Source: Paucibacter aquatile
Lineage (GTDB): Bacteria; Pseudomonadota; Gammaproteobacteria; Burkholderiales; Burkholderiaceae_C
Reading direction: 5' to 3'
Length of the DNA: 64,000 bases
Assembly: GCF_002885975.1 (NCBI RefSeq)
Contig: NZ_POSP01000004.1
Span: 496,001-560,000, forward strand
A program made the translations under genes and the position numbers. Below are positions 29,978 to 37,501 of this stretch, in pieces (the stretch's first letter is position 1; every line of letters begins with the position of its first letter). The notes beneath the pieces were generated by a model that was not told the DNA's origin, did no database searches, and saw nothing but the letters and a program-made list of their open reading frames with translations.

Positions 29978-31096
29978 TCATCGGTAGCGGACCAACCAGC
30001 CGAAGGCGGCCAGCGAGAGGGCCAGATAGATCAGGCTGGGCGTTGCGGCGGCAGCCCAAGGCGTCCAGTTGTTCAAGATGCCCATATGCCCGGCCACATT
30101 GTTCAGCAGGACAAAGCTGATGCCCAGCATGATGCCGCCGAAGACCTTGAGGCTGATGCCGCCCGACCGCCCATGAAGATAGGCGAATGGCAGGGCCAGG
30201 GCGATCATCACAAAGCAGGCGAAGGGGTAGAGCGCTTTGCGCCAGAACTGAATGTTATGGGCCTGAGCCGATTGCTCTTGCGCGGACAGGTGCTCGGTGT
30301 AGCGATAGAGCTCCAAGGTCGACATGGAGCCGGCCGGCAGGACGGCTGCTGTGATCACGCCAGCGTGCAGGCTGCTGGGCCAATCCAGGCGCGGCAGCCG
30401 CAGCTCGCGAACTGGGGTGCTCAGATTCGGTGCATCCTCGCCGCTGGTCCACTCGGTGCGCTCCACCTCTTGCAGCTGCCACAGGCCTTGCTTGTCCACG
30501 CTGGCGCGCTCGGCCGCCGTGCGCGAAATCAGGCCGCCATGCTCGTTGAACTCAAAGATGCGTACATCGCGAAGTTGCCCTGCAACATCGGCCCGCCCGA
30601 CGTGGATAGAGTAGCTGCGTTCCTGGCCGTCCACGGTGCGGTGCTCTTTCAACCAAGCTCCTTTGGCATTGGCCTGCGCATCGCCGGTGGCGCGTGCGCG
30701 AAGCAAGTCGTACTGGCGCTTGAAAAAAGGTTCTGCAAAGTCACCGGCCACAAAGGTCAGCACGGCAAAGACCAGGGCCAGGTTGGCCAGCAGGCCCAGC
30801 GCGCGCCCGGGGCCCAGGCCGCCGGTGCGCAGAATCGTGAACTCGCTGGACTGAGCCAGGCGGGCCAGCGAGAAGATGGTGCCGATCAGCACCGTGATCG
30901 GGAACAACTGGTAGAAGTGTCCCGGGATCGACAGCAGGGCCAGTTGCAGCGCCACCCAGCTGCCGGCGCCTGCCCGGCTCATGCGGTCGATTTCATCGAC
31001 GCAGTCGGTGAAGAAAAACAGGGACAGAAAGGCCAAGGTGACAAAGGCGACGGCGCCGACGATGTCACGGTAGAGCAGGCGGCGGACCGTTTTCAT
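29978..31096 (-). CDS. lptG: LPS export permease LptG
   Basis: 372-residue inner-membrane permease of the LptB2FGC complex that extracts LPS from the inner membrane. The N-terminal segment RRLLYRDIVGAVAFVTLAF and DCVDEIDRMS, a large periplasmic beta-jellyroll region in the middle (about residues 120-260) and three C-terminal membrane helices are as expected. Its start overlaps the lptF stop by four bases (31093-31096). Confidence 0.95.
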   Translation of the reverse strand: MKTVRRLLYRDIVGAVAFVTLAFLSLFFFTDCVDEIDRMSRAGAGSWVALQLALLSIPGHFYQLFPITVLIGTIFSLARLAQSSEFTILRTGGLGPGRALGLLANLALVFAVLTFVAGDFAEPFFKRQYDLLRARATGDAQANAKGAWLKEHRTVDGQERSYSIHVGRADVAGQLRDVRIFEFNEHGGLISRTAAERASVDKQGLWQLQEVERTEWTSGEDAPNLSTPVRELRLPRLDWPSSLHAGVITAAVLPAGSMSTLELYRYTEHLSAQEQSAQAHNIQFWRKALYPFACFVMIALALPFAYLHGRSGGISLKVFGGIMLGISFVLLNNVAGHMGILNNWTPWAAAATPSLIYLALSLAAFGWLVRYR

Positions 31097-32214
31097 GCGG
31101 CGCCTCCCTGGCAGCCGGCCTTCAAGCCGCCGCCGCGGCGGCGCGGTAGGTGGATGCGATTGCCCTGGTCACGCCACCACAGCAGCAACAGTGCCAGCGC
31201 CAACGCGCTGCCGTGCACGCTCAGCAGGGCGCCACCCATGCTCATGCGGCCACTGGTGATCCAGGACTGGCTGAGATTGACCAGATTGAAATAGACCACA
31301 AAGGTCAGCAAGGCGAACAGCAGGTTCCAATTGCTGGCACGGCGCGGATTGGTGGCCGACAGACCCAGGCCCAGCAAGCACATATTGAAGGCCGACAGAA
31401 TCATGCCGAAGCGCCAGGCCAGCTCGGCCCGGTTGCGCGGCGTTGGGTTGTTGATCAGTTCCAGAGTGGCCAGTGCTTTGGGCGGCAATTGATCGGCCGA
31501 GCGCAAGACCTGGCTGTCCATCAAGACCTGGTACTCCTCGAAGCGGGCCAAGGTCTTTTCGCCGCCAAAGCCCTTCGTTTCGTTGCGTTGACCGCGATCC
31601 AGCACCAAGAAGCGGTCGTCGCCGACCTGCTCGATGCGGCCCTTGGACGAGGTGGTGACAGATTCGCTGTCCTGTTGTTTGGACAGGATGAAGACATTGC
31701 GGCCAGTGCGTCCGTCCTCGCTGTCTCGTTCGATGAAGAAGACGCGGCTGCCGTCACGTGAAGGCTGGAACTGGCCGGGTGCCACACGGGACAAGTCGCT
31801 GCGTTTTTGATAGCGCTCGCGCAGCTGGGCGCTGTTCTGGTTGCCCCAGGGCCAGATCAAGAGGTAGAGCACCATCACCACCAGGAGGACCGGCCAGGCC
31901 ATGCGGAACACCGGCTTGGCGAATCGGCTCAGGCCGATGCCGCTGGAGAACCAAATCGACATCTCCGAATCGCGGTACATGCGGCCGAGGCTGGTCACGA
32001 TGGCAATGAACAGCGACAGGATCAGCATCGTGGGCAGATGGCCTAGCGAGGCATAGCCCAGCAGCAGCATCACATCCTGCGGCGCCACGCTGCCGCCCGC
32101 CGCCTGGCCCAGGGTGCCAATCAGCATGATGGTGAGGACGGTGGTGAGGATGACCACGAGGGTCACGCCGAAGCTGCGCGCCAACTCGGTGCGTACGGTG
32201 GAATCGAATAACAT
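31093..32214 (-). CDS. lptF: LPS export permease LptF
   Basis: 373-residue partner permease of LptG. It starts MLFDSTVRTELARSFG, carries the DSEMSIWFSSG coupling-helix segment that contacts LptB, a periplasmic jellyroll domain in the middle, and the C-terminal three helices. It is divergent from pepA with only 29 bp between start codons, the conserved arrangement in Burkholderiales, so its promoter must overlap pepA coding sequence or vice versa. First gene of a probable lptF-lptG-cbiX-cysB transcript. Confidence 0.95.
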   Translation of the reverse strand: MLFDSTVRTELARSFGVTLVVILTTVLTIMLIGTLGQAAGGSVAPQDVMLLLGYASLGHLPTMLILSLFIAIVTSLGRMYRDSEMSIWFSSGIGLSRFAKPVFRMAWPVLLVVMVLYLLIWPWGNQNSAQLRERYQKRSDLSRVAPGQFQPSRDGSRVFFIERDSEDGRTGRNVFILSKQQDSESVTTSSKGRIEQVGDDRFLVLDRGQRNETKGFGGEKTLARFEEYQVLMDSQVLRSADQLPPKALATLELINNPTPRNRAELAWRFGMILSAFNMCLLGLGLSATNPRRASNWNLLFALLTFVVYFNLVNLSQSWITSGRMSMGGALLSVHGSALALALLLLWWRDQGNRIHLPRRRGGGLKAGCQGGAA

Positions 32215-32243
32215 CCTGGGACTTTTTTCTACTCGGCGACATT

Positions 32244-33719
32244 ATGGACTTCCGTACACAGTCTGCGTCCTTTGACGCATTGGCCAGCTTCAATGCTGAT
32301 GCCTTGATCCTGGTTCTGGGTGGCGACACGCTGCCTGAGGGCCTGGACGCCGGCCTGAGCGCCCTCATCAAGGACGCGATCAAGCTGGGCGACTTCGAGT
32401 TGAAAGCTGGCAAGTCGCTGGTGCTGCAGCGCCCGGTCGGTGTGAAGGCCCCGCGCCTGGTGTTGGCAGCTTCTGGCAAGACCAGTGTCAAGGCCGCTCG
32501 CGCTGCTGTGCAATCGGCGCTTGGCCATCTCAAGGGCCGTGGCGTGGCCCATGCCGGCGTCGCCTTTGTCGGCTTCGACCTCGCGGCTCACGGCGACAGC
32601 CTGGCCGAGCAGTTCGTGCTGGCTGCAGGCGATGCGACGTATGTGTATCGCCACACCAAACCCAGCGCGCCGGAAGCCGGCAAGCTGAGCAAGCTGACGC
32701 TGCTGGTGGACAAGGGCGATGTCGCTTTTGCCAAGGCTGCCAAGCAAGGTCTGGCCCGCGGCGAGGCGATTGGTGCGGGTGTCGAGTTGGCCCGCGAATG
32801 CGCCAATCGCCCGGGCAACTACGCCACGCCGACCTACCTCGGCGAGCAGGTCAAGGCCTTGGGCCAAACCTACGGCCTGAAGGTTGAAGTGCTGGACAAG
32901 AAGGCCGTCGAGAAGCTGGGCATGGGTTCCTTCCTGTCCGTCGCGCAAGGCTCGGACGAGCCGCTGCGTTTCATCGTCGCCCGCTACGAAGGCGCAGCCA
33001 AGACGCAGGCGCCCGTGGTGCTGGTGGGCAAGGGCATCACCTTTGACTCGGGCGGCATTTCGCTGAAGCCGGGCGCCGAAATGGACGAGATGAAGTTCGA
33101 CATGGGCGGCGCCGCCAGTGTCATCGGCACCCTGCGTGCCGTGGCTGAGCTCAAGCCCAAGATCAATCTGGTGGTGCTGATCGCTGCCTGCGAGAACATG
33201 CCCAGCGGCCGCGCCCTCAAGCCGGGTGATGTGGTGACCTCGATGTCGGGTCAGACCATCGAAATCCTGAACACCGATGCTGAAGGCCGTCTGATTCTGT
33301 GTGATGCGCTGACCTATGCCGAGCGATTCAAGCCCGCAGCCGTGGTGGATGTGGCCACGCTGACGGGTGCATGCGTGATCGCTCTGGGCGGTGTGCGCAG
33401 CGGCATGTATGCCAACGACGAGAGCCTGGCGCAAGCCCTGACCGCAGCTGGCGAAGCGTCGCTGGATTTGTGCTGGCGCATGCCTCTGGATGACGACTAC
33501 GAAGAGGGCCTCAAGAGCAACTTCGCGGACGTCGCCAACGTGGGCTCGCGCGCCGGTGGCTCCATCACCGCGGCCAAGTTCCTGCAGCGCTTTGCCAGCA
33601 AGTACGCCTGGGGTCATCTGGATATCGCCGGCACGGCCTGGAAGGGTGGCGCGGCCAAGGGCGGCACCGGCCGTCCGGTGGGCCTGCTGACCCACTTCGT
33701 GCTGTCGCAAGTTCGTTGA
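32244..33719 (+). CDS. pepA: Leucyl aminopeptidase (M17)
   Basis: 491-residue cytosolic di-metal aminopeptidase. The N-terminal macro-like domain is followed by the catalytic domain with KGITFDSGGISLKPG and DMGGAA metal/substrate segments and the M17 signature NTDAEGRL. In E. coli PepA also binds DNA in carAB control and Xer recombination; carAB is in this window, but no PepA site can be identified. It is divergent from lptF and followed by holC 60 bp downstream, with a weak hairpin between. Confidence 0.96.
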   Translation: MDFRTQSASFDALASFNADALILVLGGDTLPEGLDAGLSALIKDAIKLGDFELKAGKSLVLQRPVGVKAPRLVLAASGKTSVKAARAAVQSALGHLKGRGVAHAGVAFVGFDLAAHGDSLAEQFVLAAGDATYVYRHTKPSAPEAGKLSKLTLLVDKGDVAFAKAAKQGLARGEAIGAGVELARECANRPGNYATPTYLGEQVKALGQTYGLKVEVLDKKAVEKLGMGSFLSVAQGSDEPLRFIVARYEGAAKTQAPVVLVGKGITFDSGGISLKPGAEMDEMKFDMGGAASVIGTLRAVAELKPKINLVVLIAACENMPSGRALKPGDVVTSMSGQTIEILNTDAEGRLILCDALTYAERFKPAAVVDVATLTGACVIALGGVRSGMYANDESLAQALTAAGEASLDLCWRMPLDDDYEEGLKSNFADVANVGSRAGGSITAAKFLQRFASKYAWGHLDIAGTAWKGGAAKGGTGRPVGLLTHFVLSQVR

Positions 33720-33731
33720 TCGAAGAAGGGT

Positions 33732-33756
33732 GCGGGCGCTGTTCATCGGCGCCCGC
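33732..33756 (+). terminator. Weak hairpin between pepA and holC
   Basis: GCGGGCGC (33732-33739) pairs with GCGCCCGC (33749-33756). The following CGTTTCT is a poor U-tract, so termination is probably partial and read-through into holC likely. Confidence 0.4.
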
Positions 33757-33779
33757 CGTTTCTCGCTCACATGGACCGA

Positions 33780-34211
33780 ATGACAACCGAAGTCAGTTTC
33801 TACACCGGCGTTGCCGACCGGCTCGGCTACCTCGTGCGTCTGCTGCGCAAATCACAGCAGGCCGGGGTGCGCACGGGTGTGTGTGGGCCGGCTCATCTTC
33901 TGGGGCGTCTGGACGGCAAGCTCTGGGATGCCGAGGCCAGCATTTTTGTGCCGCACGCGCGCTGGGAAGCTGCGCATGCGGGCACGCCCTTGGGCGAGCA
34001 CACGCCGATCTTGTTGAGTGAGCGCTGCGTGGACTTGCCCCACCGCGAAGTGCTGCTCAATGTCGGCGCTGACATGCCCGAAGGATTCGATGAGTTTCAG
34101 CGCGTGCTGGAGGTGGTCTCGACCGACCCCGAGCAGGTGCAGGCCGCGCGCCGGCGCTGGCGCCGCTATGAAGAGTTGGGCTTCAAGGTCATCCACCACA
34201 AGGTGGCCTGA
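33780..34211 (+). CDS. holC: DNA polymerase III chi subunit
   Basis: 143-residue clamp-loader accessory protein that links the replisome to SSB. It has the chi features: TEVSFYTGVADRLGYLVRLLRK at the start, the HLLGRLDGKLW helix, and PILLSERCVDLPHREVLLNVG. Two in-frame ATGs lie nine bases apart (33771 and 33780); the second fits the family N-terminus better. It follows pepA as in most Burkholderiales. Confidence 0.9.
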   Translation: MTTEVSFYTGVADRLGYLVRLLRKSQQAGVRTGVCGPAHLLGRLDGKLWDAEASIFVPHARWEAAHAGTPLGEHTPILLSERCVDLPHREVLLNVGADMPEGFDEFQRVLEVVSTDPEQVQAARRRWRRYEELGFKVIHHKVA

Positions 34212-34248
34212 AGGCTTTAAAGCCTTGCCACTTGCGCCCTGGCAAGGC
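34211..34248 (+). repeat. Overlapping palindromes after holC
   Basis: AAGGCTTTAAAGCCTT (34211-34226) is a perfect palindrome, and GCCTTGCCA (34222-34230) pairs with TGGCAAGGC (34240-34248). The two hairpins share GCCTT and exclude each other. No U-tract follows. They probably mark the 3' end of the pepA-holC mRNA. Confidence 0.5.
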
Positions 34249-34361
34249 CTGTTGCGATTCCATGCTTTCCCCATGTCGTCACCCCCTCGTTTTGGGGTAT
34301 GTTCATGGTGTTGAGAATTCAACGGCAAATAACTCTCCTTCTTCCAACTCGGAGGTAATTC

Positions 34362-35504
34362 ATGCAGGTTAAATTGAATGTTGTGGTCGGCGCCGTGGCG
34401 CTGATGCTGAGCGGTGCAGCCATGTCCCAGGACCTGGTTGTGAAGATCGGCCACGTCGGCCCCACCAGCGGCGCGATTGCCCACCTGGGCAAGGACAATG
34501 AGTTGGGCGCTCGCATGGCCATCACCGAGCTGAACGCCAAGGGCGTGATGATCGGCGGCAAGAAGGCCAAGTTCGAACTGCTGGCCGAAGACGATGCTGG
34601 CGATCCGAAGCAAGGCACCGCCGCAGCTCAAAAGCTTGTAGACTCCAAGGTCAACGGCGTGGTCGGTCACCTGAATTCGGGCACCTCCATCCCGGCCTCC
34701 AAGGTCTACAGCGACGCGGGCATCCCCCAGATTTCGCCTTCGGCCACCAACCCCAAGTTCACTCGCAACGGCTACAAGACCACCTTCCGTGTGGTGGCTG
34801 ATGACGTGCACCTGGGTGGCACGCTGGGCAAGTACGCCGTCAAGGAGCTGAAGGGCCAGTCGATCGCCGTGATCGATGACCGTACCGCTTACGGCCAAGG
34901 CGTGGCCGACGAGTTCGAAAAGGGCGTCAAGGCAGCTGGCGGCAAGGTTGTTGGTCGTGAATTCACCACCGACAAGGCCACGGACTTCACCGCCATCCTG
35001 ACCAACTTGAAGGCCAAGAAGCCCGACGTGGTCTTCTTCGGCGGTATGGATGCAGTGGCTGGCCCGATGCTGCGCCAGATGAAGCAACTGGGCATCGAAG
35101 CCAAGTTTGTGGGTGGCGACGGCATCTGCTCGGGCGAGTTGCCCAAGCTGGCCGCTGGCACCATGGGCGACGGCCAAGTGGTGTGCGCTGAAGCCGGTGG
35201 CGTGGAAGGCGAATCGAAGAAGACTTCGGACGCTTTCAAGGCCAAGTTCAAGGAAGCCTACAAGGTCGAAGTCCAGATCTACGCGCCCTACGTCTACGAC
35301 GCAGTGAACGTTCTGGTGGCAGCCATGGTCAAGGCGGGCTCTGCTGAGCCGGCCAAGTACCTGCCGGTGCTCGCCAAGACCGAAGGCTACAAGGGTGTCA
35401 CGGGCACCATCTCCTTCGACAACAAGGGCGACATCAAGAACGGCGCTCTGACCATGTACACCTACAAGGGTGGCGAAAAGTCGCAAATCGCTGTGGTTCG
35501 TTGA
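34362..35504 (+). CDS. Branched-chain amino acid ABC transporter substrate-binding protein (LivK-like)
   Basis: 380-residue periplasmic type I binding protein. A signal peptide (VVVGAVALMLSGAAMSQ) is followed by VKIGHVGPTSGAIAHLGKDNE, HLNSGTSIPASKVYSDAG and the AYGQGVADEFEKG hinge region, as in LivJ/LivK. It is preceded by a strong GGAGG site and ends in a strong terminator, and codon use is highly biased, suggesting high expression. No permease or ATPase genes are adjacent, so it must work with components elsewhere. Branched-chain amino acids are the default ligand guess. Confidence 0.92.
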   Translation: MQVKLNVVVGAVALMLSGAAMSQDLVVKIGHVGPTSGAIAHLGKDNELGARMAITELNAKGVMIGGKKAKFELLAEDDAGDPKQGTAAAQKLVDSKVNGVVGHLNSGTSIPASKVYSDAGIPQISPSATNPKFTRNGYKTTFRVVADDVHLGGTLGKYAVKELKGQSIAVIDDRTAYGQGVADEFEKGVKAAGGKVVGREFTTDKATDFTAILTNLKAKKPDVVFFGGMDAVAGPMLRQMKQLGIEAKFVGGDGICSGELPKLAAGTMGDGQVVCAEAGGVEGESKKTSDAFKAKFKEAYKVEVQIYAPYVYDAVNVLVAAMVKAGSAEPAKYLPVLAKTEGYKGVTGTISFDNKGDIKNGALTMYTYKGGEKSQIAVVR

Positions 35505-35532
35505 TTCAATTCAGCTGACTATGCAATCCCTA

Positions 35533-35557
35533 GGCCCGCGCAAGCGGGCCTTTTTTT
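35533..35557 (+). terminator. Rho-independent terminator of the LivK-like gene
   Basis: GGCCCGC (35533-35539), loop GCAA, GCGGGCC (35544-35550) and seven T residues. Confidence 0.95.
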
Positions 35558-36007
35558 GGGCTACGGGAATAAGCACAAACTCATACTCTCCGAAGGAAAC
35601 TGATAAAGCTGAACAAACTGTTCCCAGGTGACACATGTGCCAATTTGCGAGAGGCGCGAGCCCGTGGAATACGCACGCTGCGGCGATCTCGCGTGCACTG
35701 CGGGTGTTCTGGAATGCGCTCTACTCTCGCCACTTAGTCGCAGGGGCCTGAAAACTCAATGCCTCGTGTTGCGGAGTTTTGTCTTTATTCCCGCCGGTCC
35801 CCCTCTAAACGGGGGGCTTTCAAGCAGTGGCGGCGCAGGCATCATTCGCTCGCGATCAAGGTAAGACCCAGTGTCAGATTTGGATCGTTTGCAGGTGAGC
35901 AAGGTTGTTGGGGCTCATCCGGTTCGAAGGTGGCGATTCCGCTGCCCCGAATTGATAGCAGACGCTTGACGCTGCAGGCAGTTCAGTTTTAGTGATCGGG
36001 GAATAAC
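35558..36007. other. 450-bp intergenic region before the EPS sugar transferase
   Basis: No credible gene. It contains two operator-like palindromes, GAACA-AAC-TGTTC (35611-35623) and CACATGTG (35632-35639). A GC-rich hairpin follows, CCCCC (35799-35803) with GGGGG (35811-35815) around TCTAAAC, then GCTTTC. A GG-N10-GC element at 35932-35945 is of sigma-54 type. Such a long non-coding region before an EPS gene suggests layered control. Confidence 0.5.
35931..35946 (+). promoter_or_regulatory. Possible sigma-54 promoter of the EPS sugar transferase gene
   Basis: TGGC at 35931 and CTGC ending at 35945 give the invariant GG-N10-GC spacing of -24/-12 promoters. Start would be near 35957, about 50 nt before the ATG. 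The less conserved positions match poorly, and GC-rich DNA gives chance hits, so this is tentative. It gains weight from PrsR, a sigma-54 activator, encoded 3.6 kb downstream. Confidence 0.25.
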
Positions 36008-37390
36008 ATGATTCGGATATTCAGCCACTATTTGCATCGGCAGACTTTGCTGCAGGTCTTTTTTGATCTGGGTTTGATCGTCTTTGCGGTGGTCGCCGTG
36101 GTTCTGAGTCAGGAAGAGGCTGCCAGCTCGGTCATTCCTTTTGTCGCCTCTCATGGTTTGTCCTTGGCTGGTTGCATGTTTGTCATCAACTCGGCCAGTG
36201 GTTTGTACCAGCATGTGCACAACCGCTCGCTGACCGAGTCCTGCGCCCGCGCTTTGCTCGGCTTGCTGTTCGGTCTGCCGCTCGCTTATGCCATCTTCAG
36301 CCTGCTGCCGGTGGATCCGGGTCATCGTCAATTGGTGACGTTCGCTGCCATGCTTGCCGTTGCGGCCGTGATGGTTCATCGCGTGTATGCCGCCCATGCC
36401 GGTGCCCAGTCGCGCACCCGTACTCGCATCCTGATTTTTGGTTCCGGCGCTGTGGCCAAGACGGTCGGCGCCACCCTGAAGGCAGCCGACCCCCATGCGC
36501 TGATCGTGGGTTACCTGGCCGGTCCCAACGAGGAGTCTTCGGAAGTGCCGGCCAATGAACTGATCCAGGCCCGCGGCTCTTTGACGGACACAGCGCGCAG
36601 CTTGGGTGTTGATGAAATCGTTGTCGCTCTGTCTGAGCGGCGTGGTGGCAGCATGCCGCTGCGCCAGTTGCTAGATTGCAAGCTCTACGGTATCCGCGTG
36701 GTCGACATCGCGACGCATTTTGAAAAGACCCTCGCCCAGATCAAGATCAGTCACGTCAATGCGGGTTGGTTGATTTTCGGCGACGGCTTCAACCAGGGCG
36801 TGTTCCGCACGGCTGTCAAACGCATCTGCGATATCGTCTTTTCGTCGCTGATTTTCGTACTGACCTTGCCGGTGATGGCTGTGACCGCCGTGCTGATCAA
36901 GCTGGAATCCAAAGGCCCCGTCCTGTACCAGCAAGAGCGCGTCGGTCTGAATGGTGCAGTGTTCAAGGTGATCAAGTTCCGCAGCATGCGCACGGATGCC
37001 GAAAAGGATGGCAAGCCTCGCTGGGCTACCTTGAACGACGACCGCGTGACTCGCGTCGGTCGCTTCATTCGCAAGGTGCGCATCGACGAGTTGCCGCAAC
37101 TGATCAATGTGCTGCGCGGCGAAATGAGCATGGTCGGCCCGCGTCCGGAGCGCCAGTTCTTCGTCGATGACCTGGTCAACAAGATTCCTTATTTTGCTGT
37201 TCGCCACAGCGTCAAACCGGGTGTCACGGGTTGGGCTCAAGTCCGTTACGAGTACGGTTCGACGGTGGAGGATTCGATCGAGAAGCTGCAGTACGACCTG
37301 TACTACGTGAAGAACAACTCGCTTTTTCTTGATCTGCTGATCATGCTGGAAACGGTCGCCGTGGTGTTGACCGGCAAAGGCGCGCGCTGA
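36008..37390 (+). CDS. XrtA/PEP-CTERM-type undecaprenyl-phosphate sugar-1-phosphate transferase
   Basis: 460-residue priming glycosyltransferase of the bacterial sugar transferase family, close to the group found in exosortase/PEP-CTERM EPS loci (EpsB-like). The N-terminal half has four membrane segments and a Rossmann-like CoA-binding domain (ILIFGSGAVAKTVG). After another helix near residue 280 comes the catalytic domain with GPVLYQQERVGLNG, KFRSMRTDAE, RVGRFIRKVRIDELPQL and MSMVGPRPER. It loads the first sugar phosphate onto the lipid carrier for polysaccharide synthesis. A terminator separates it from prsK. Confidence 0.88.
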   Translation: MIRIFSHYLHRQTLLQVFFDLGLIVFAVVAVVLSQEEAASSVIPFVASHGLSLAGCMFVINSASGLYQHVHNRSLTESCARALLGLLFGLPLAYAIFSLLPVDPGHRQLVTFAAMLAVAAVMVHRVYAAHAGAQSRTRTRILIFGSGAVAKTVGATLKAADPHALIVGYLAGPNEESSEVPANELIQARGSLTDTARSLGVDEIVVALSERRGGSMPLRQLLDCKLYGIRVVDIATHFEKTLAQIKISHVNAGWLIFGDGFNQGVFRTAVKRICDIVFSSLIFVLTLPVMAVTAVLIKLESKGPVLYQQERVGLNGAVFKVIKFRSMRTDAEKDGKPRWATLNDDRVTRVGRFIRKVRIDELPQLINVLRGEMSMVGPRPERQFFVDDLVNKIPYFAVRHSVKPGVTGWAQVRYEYGSTVEDSIEKLQYDLYYVKNNSLFLDLLIMLETVAVVLTGKGAR

Positions 37391-37419
37391 CCGAGGCCTT
37401 GAGTTCCTCTGAAAGATGG

Positions 37420-37444
37420 GCCGGCTCATGGAGCCGGCTTTTTT
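37420..37444 (+). terminator. Rho-independent terminator of the sugar transferase gene
   Basis: GCCGGCTC (37420-37427), loop ATG, GAGCCGGC (37431-37438), then six T residues. It implies a separate promoter for prsK. Confidence 0.92.
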
Positions 37445-37501
37445 CTGTCCCGCTGCGGGTGAGTGTTTGGCATTTGTGCCGATTCAGCTGATCTGTAGGT
37501 C

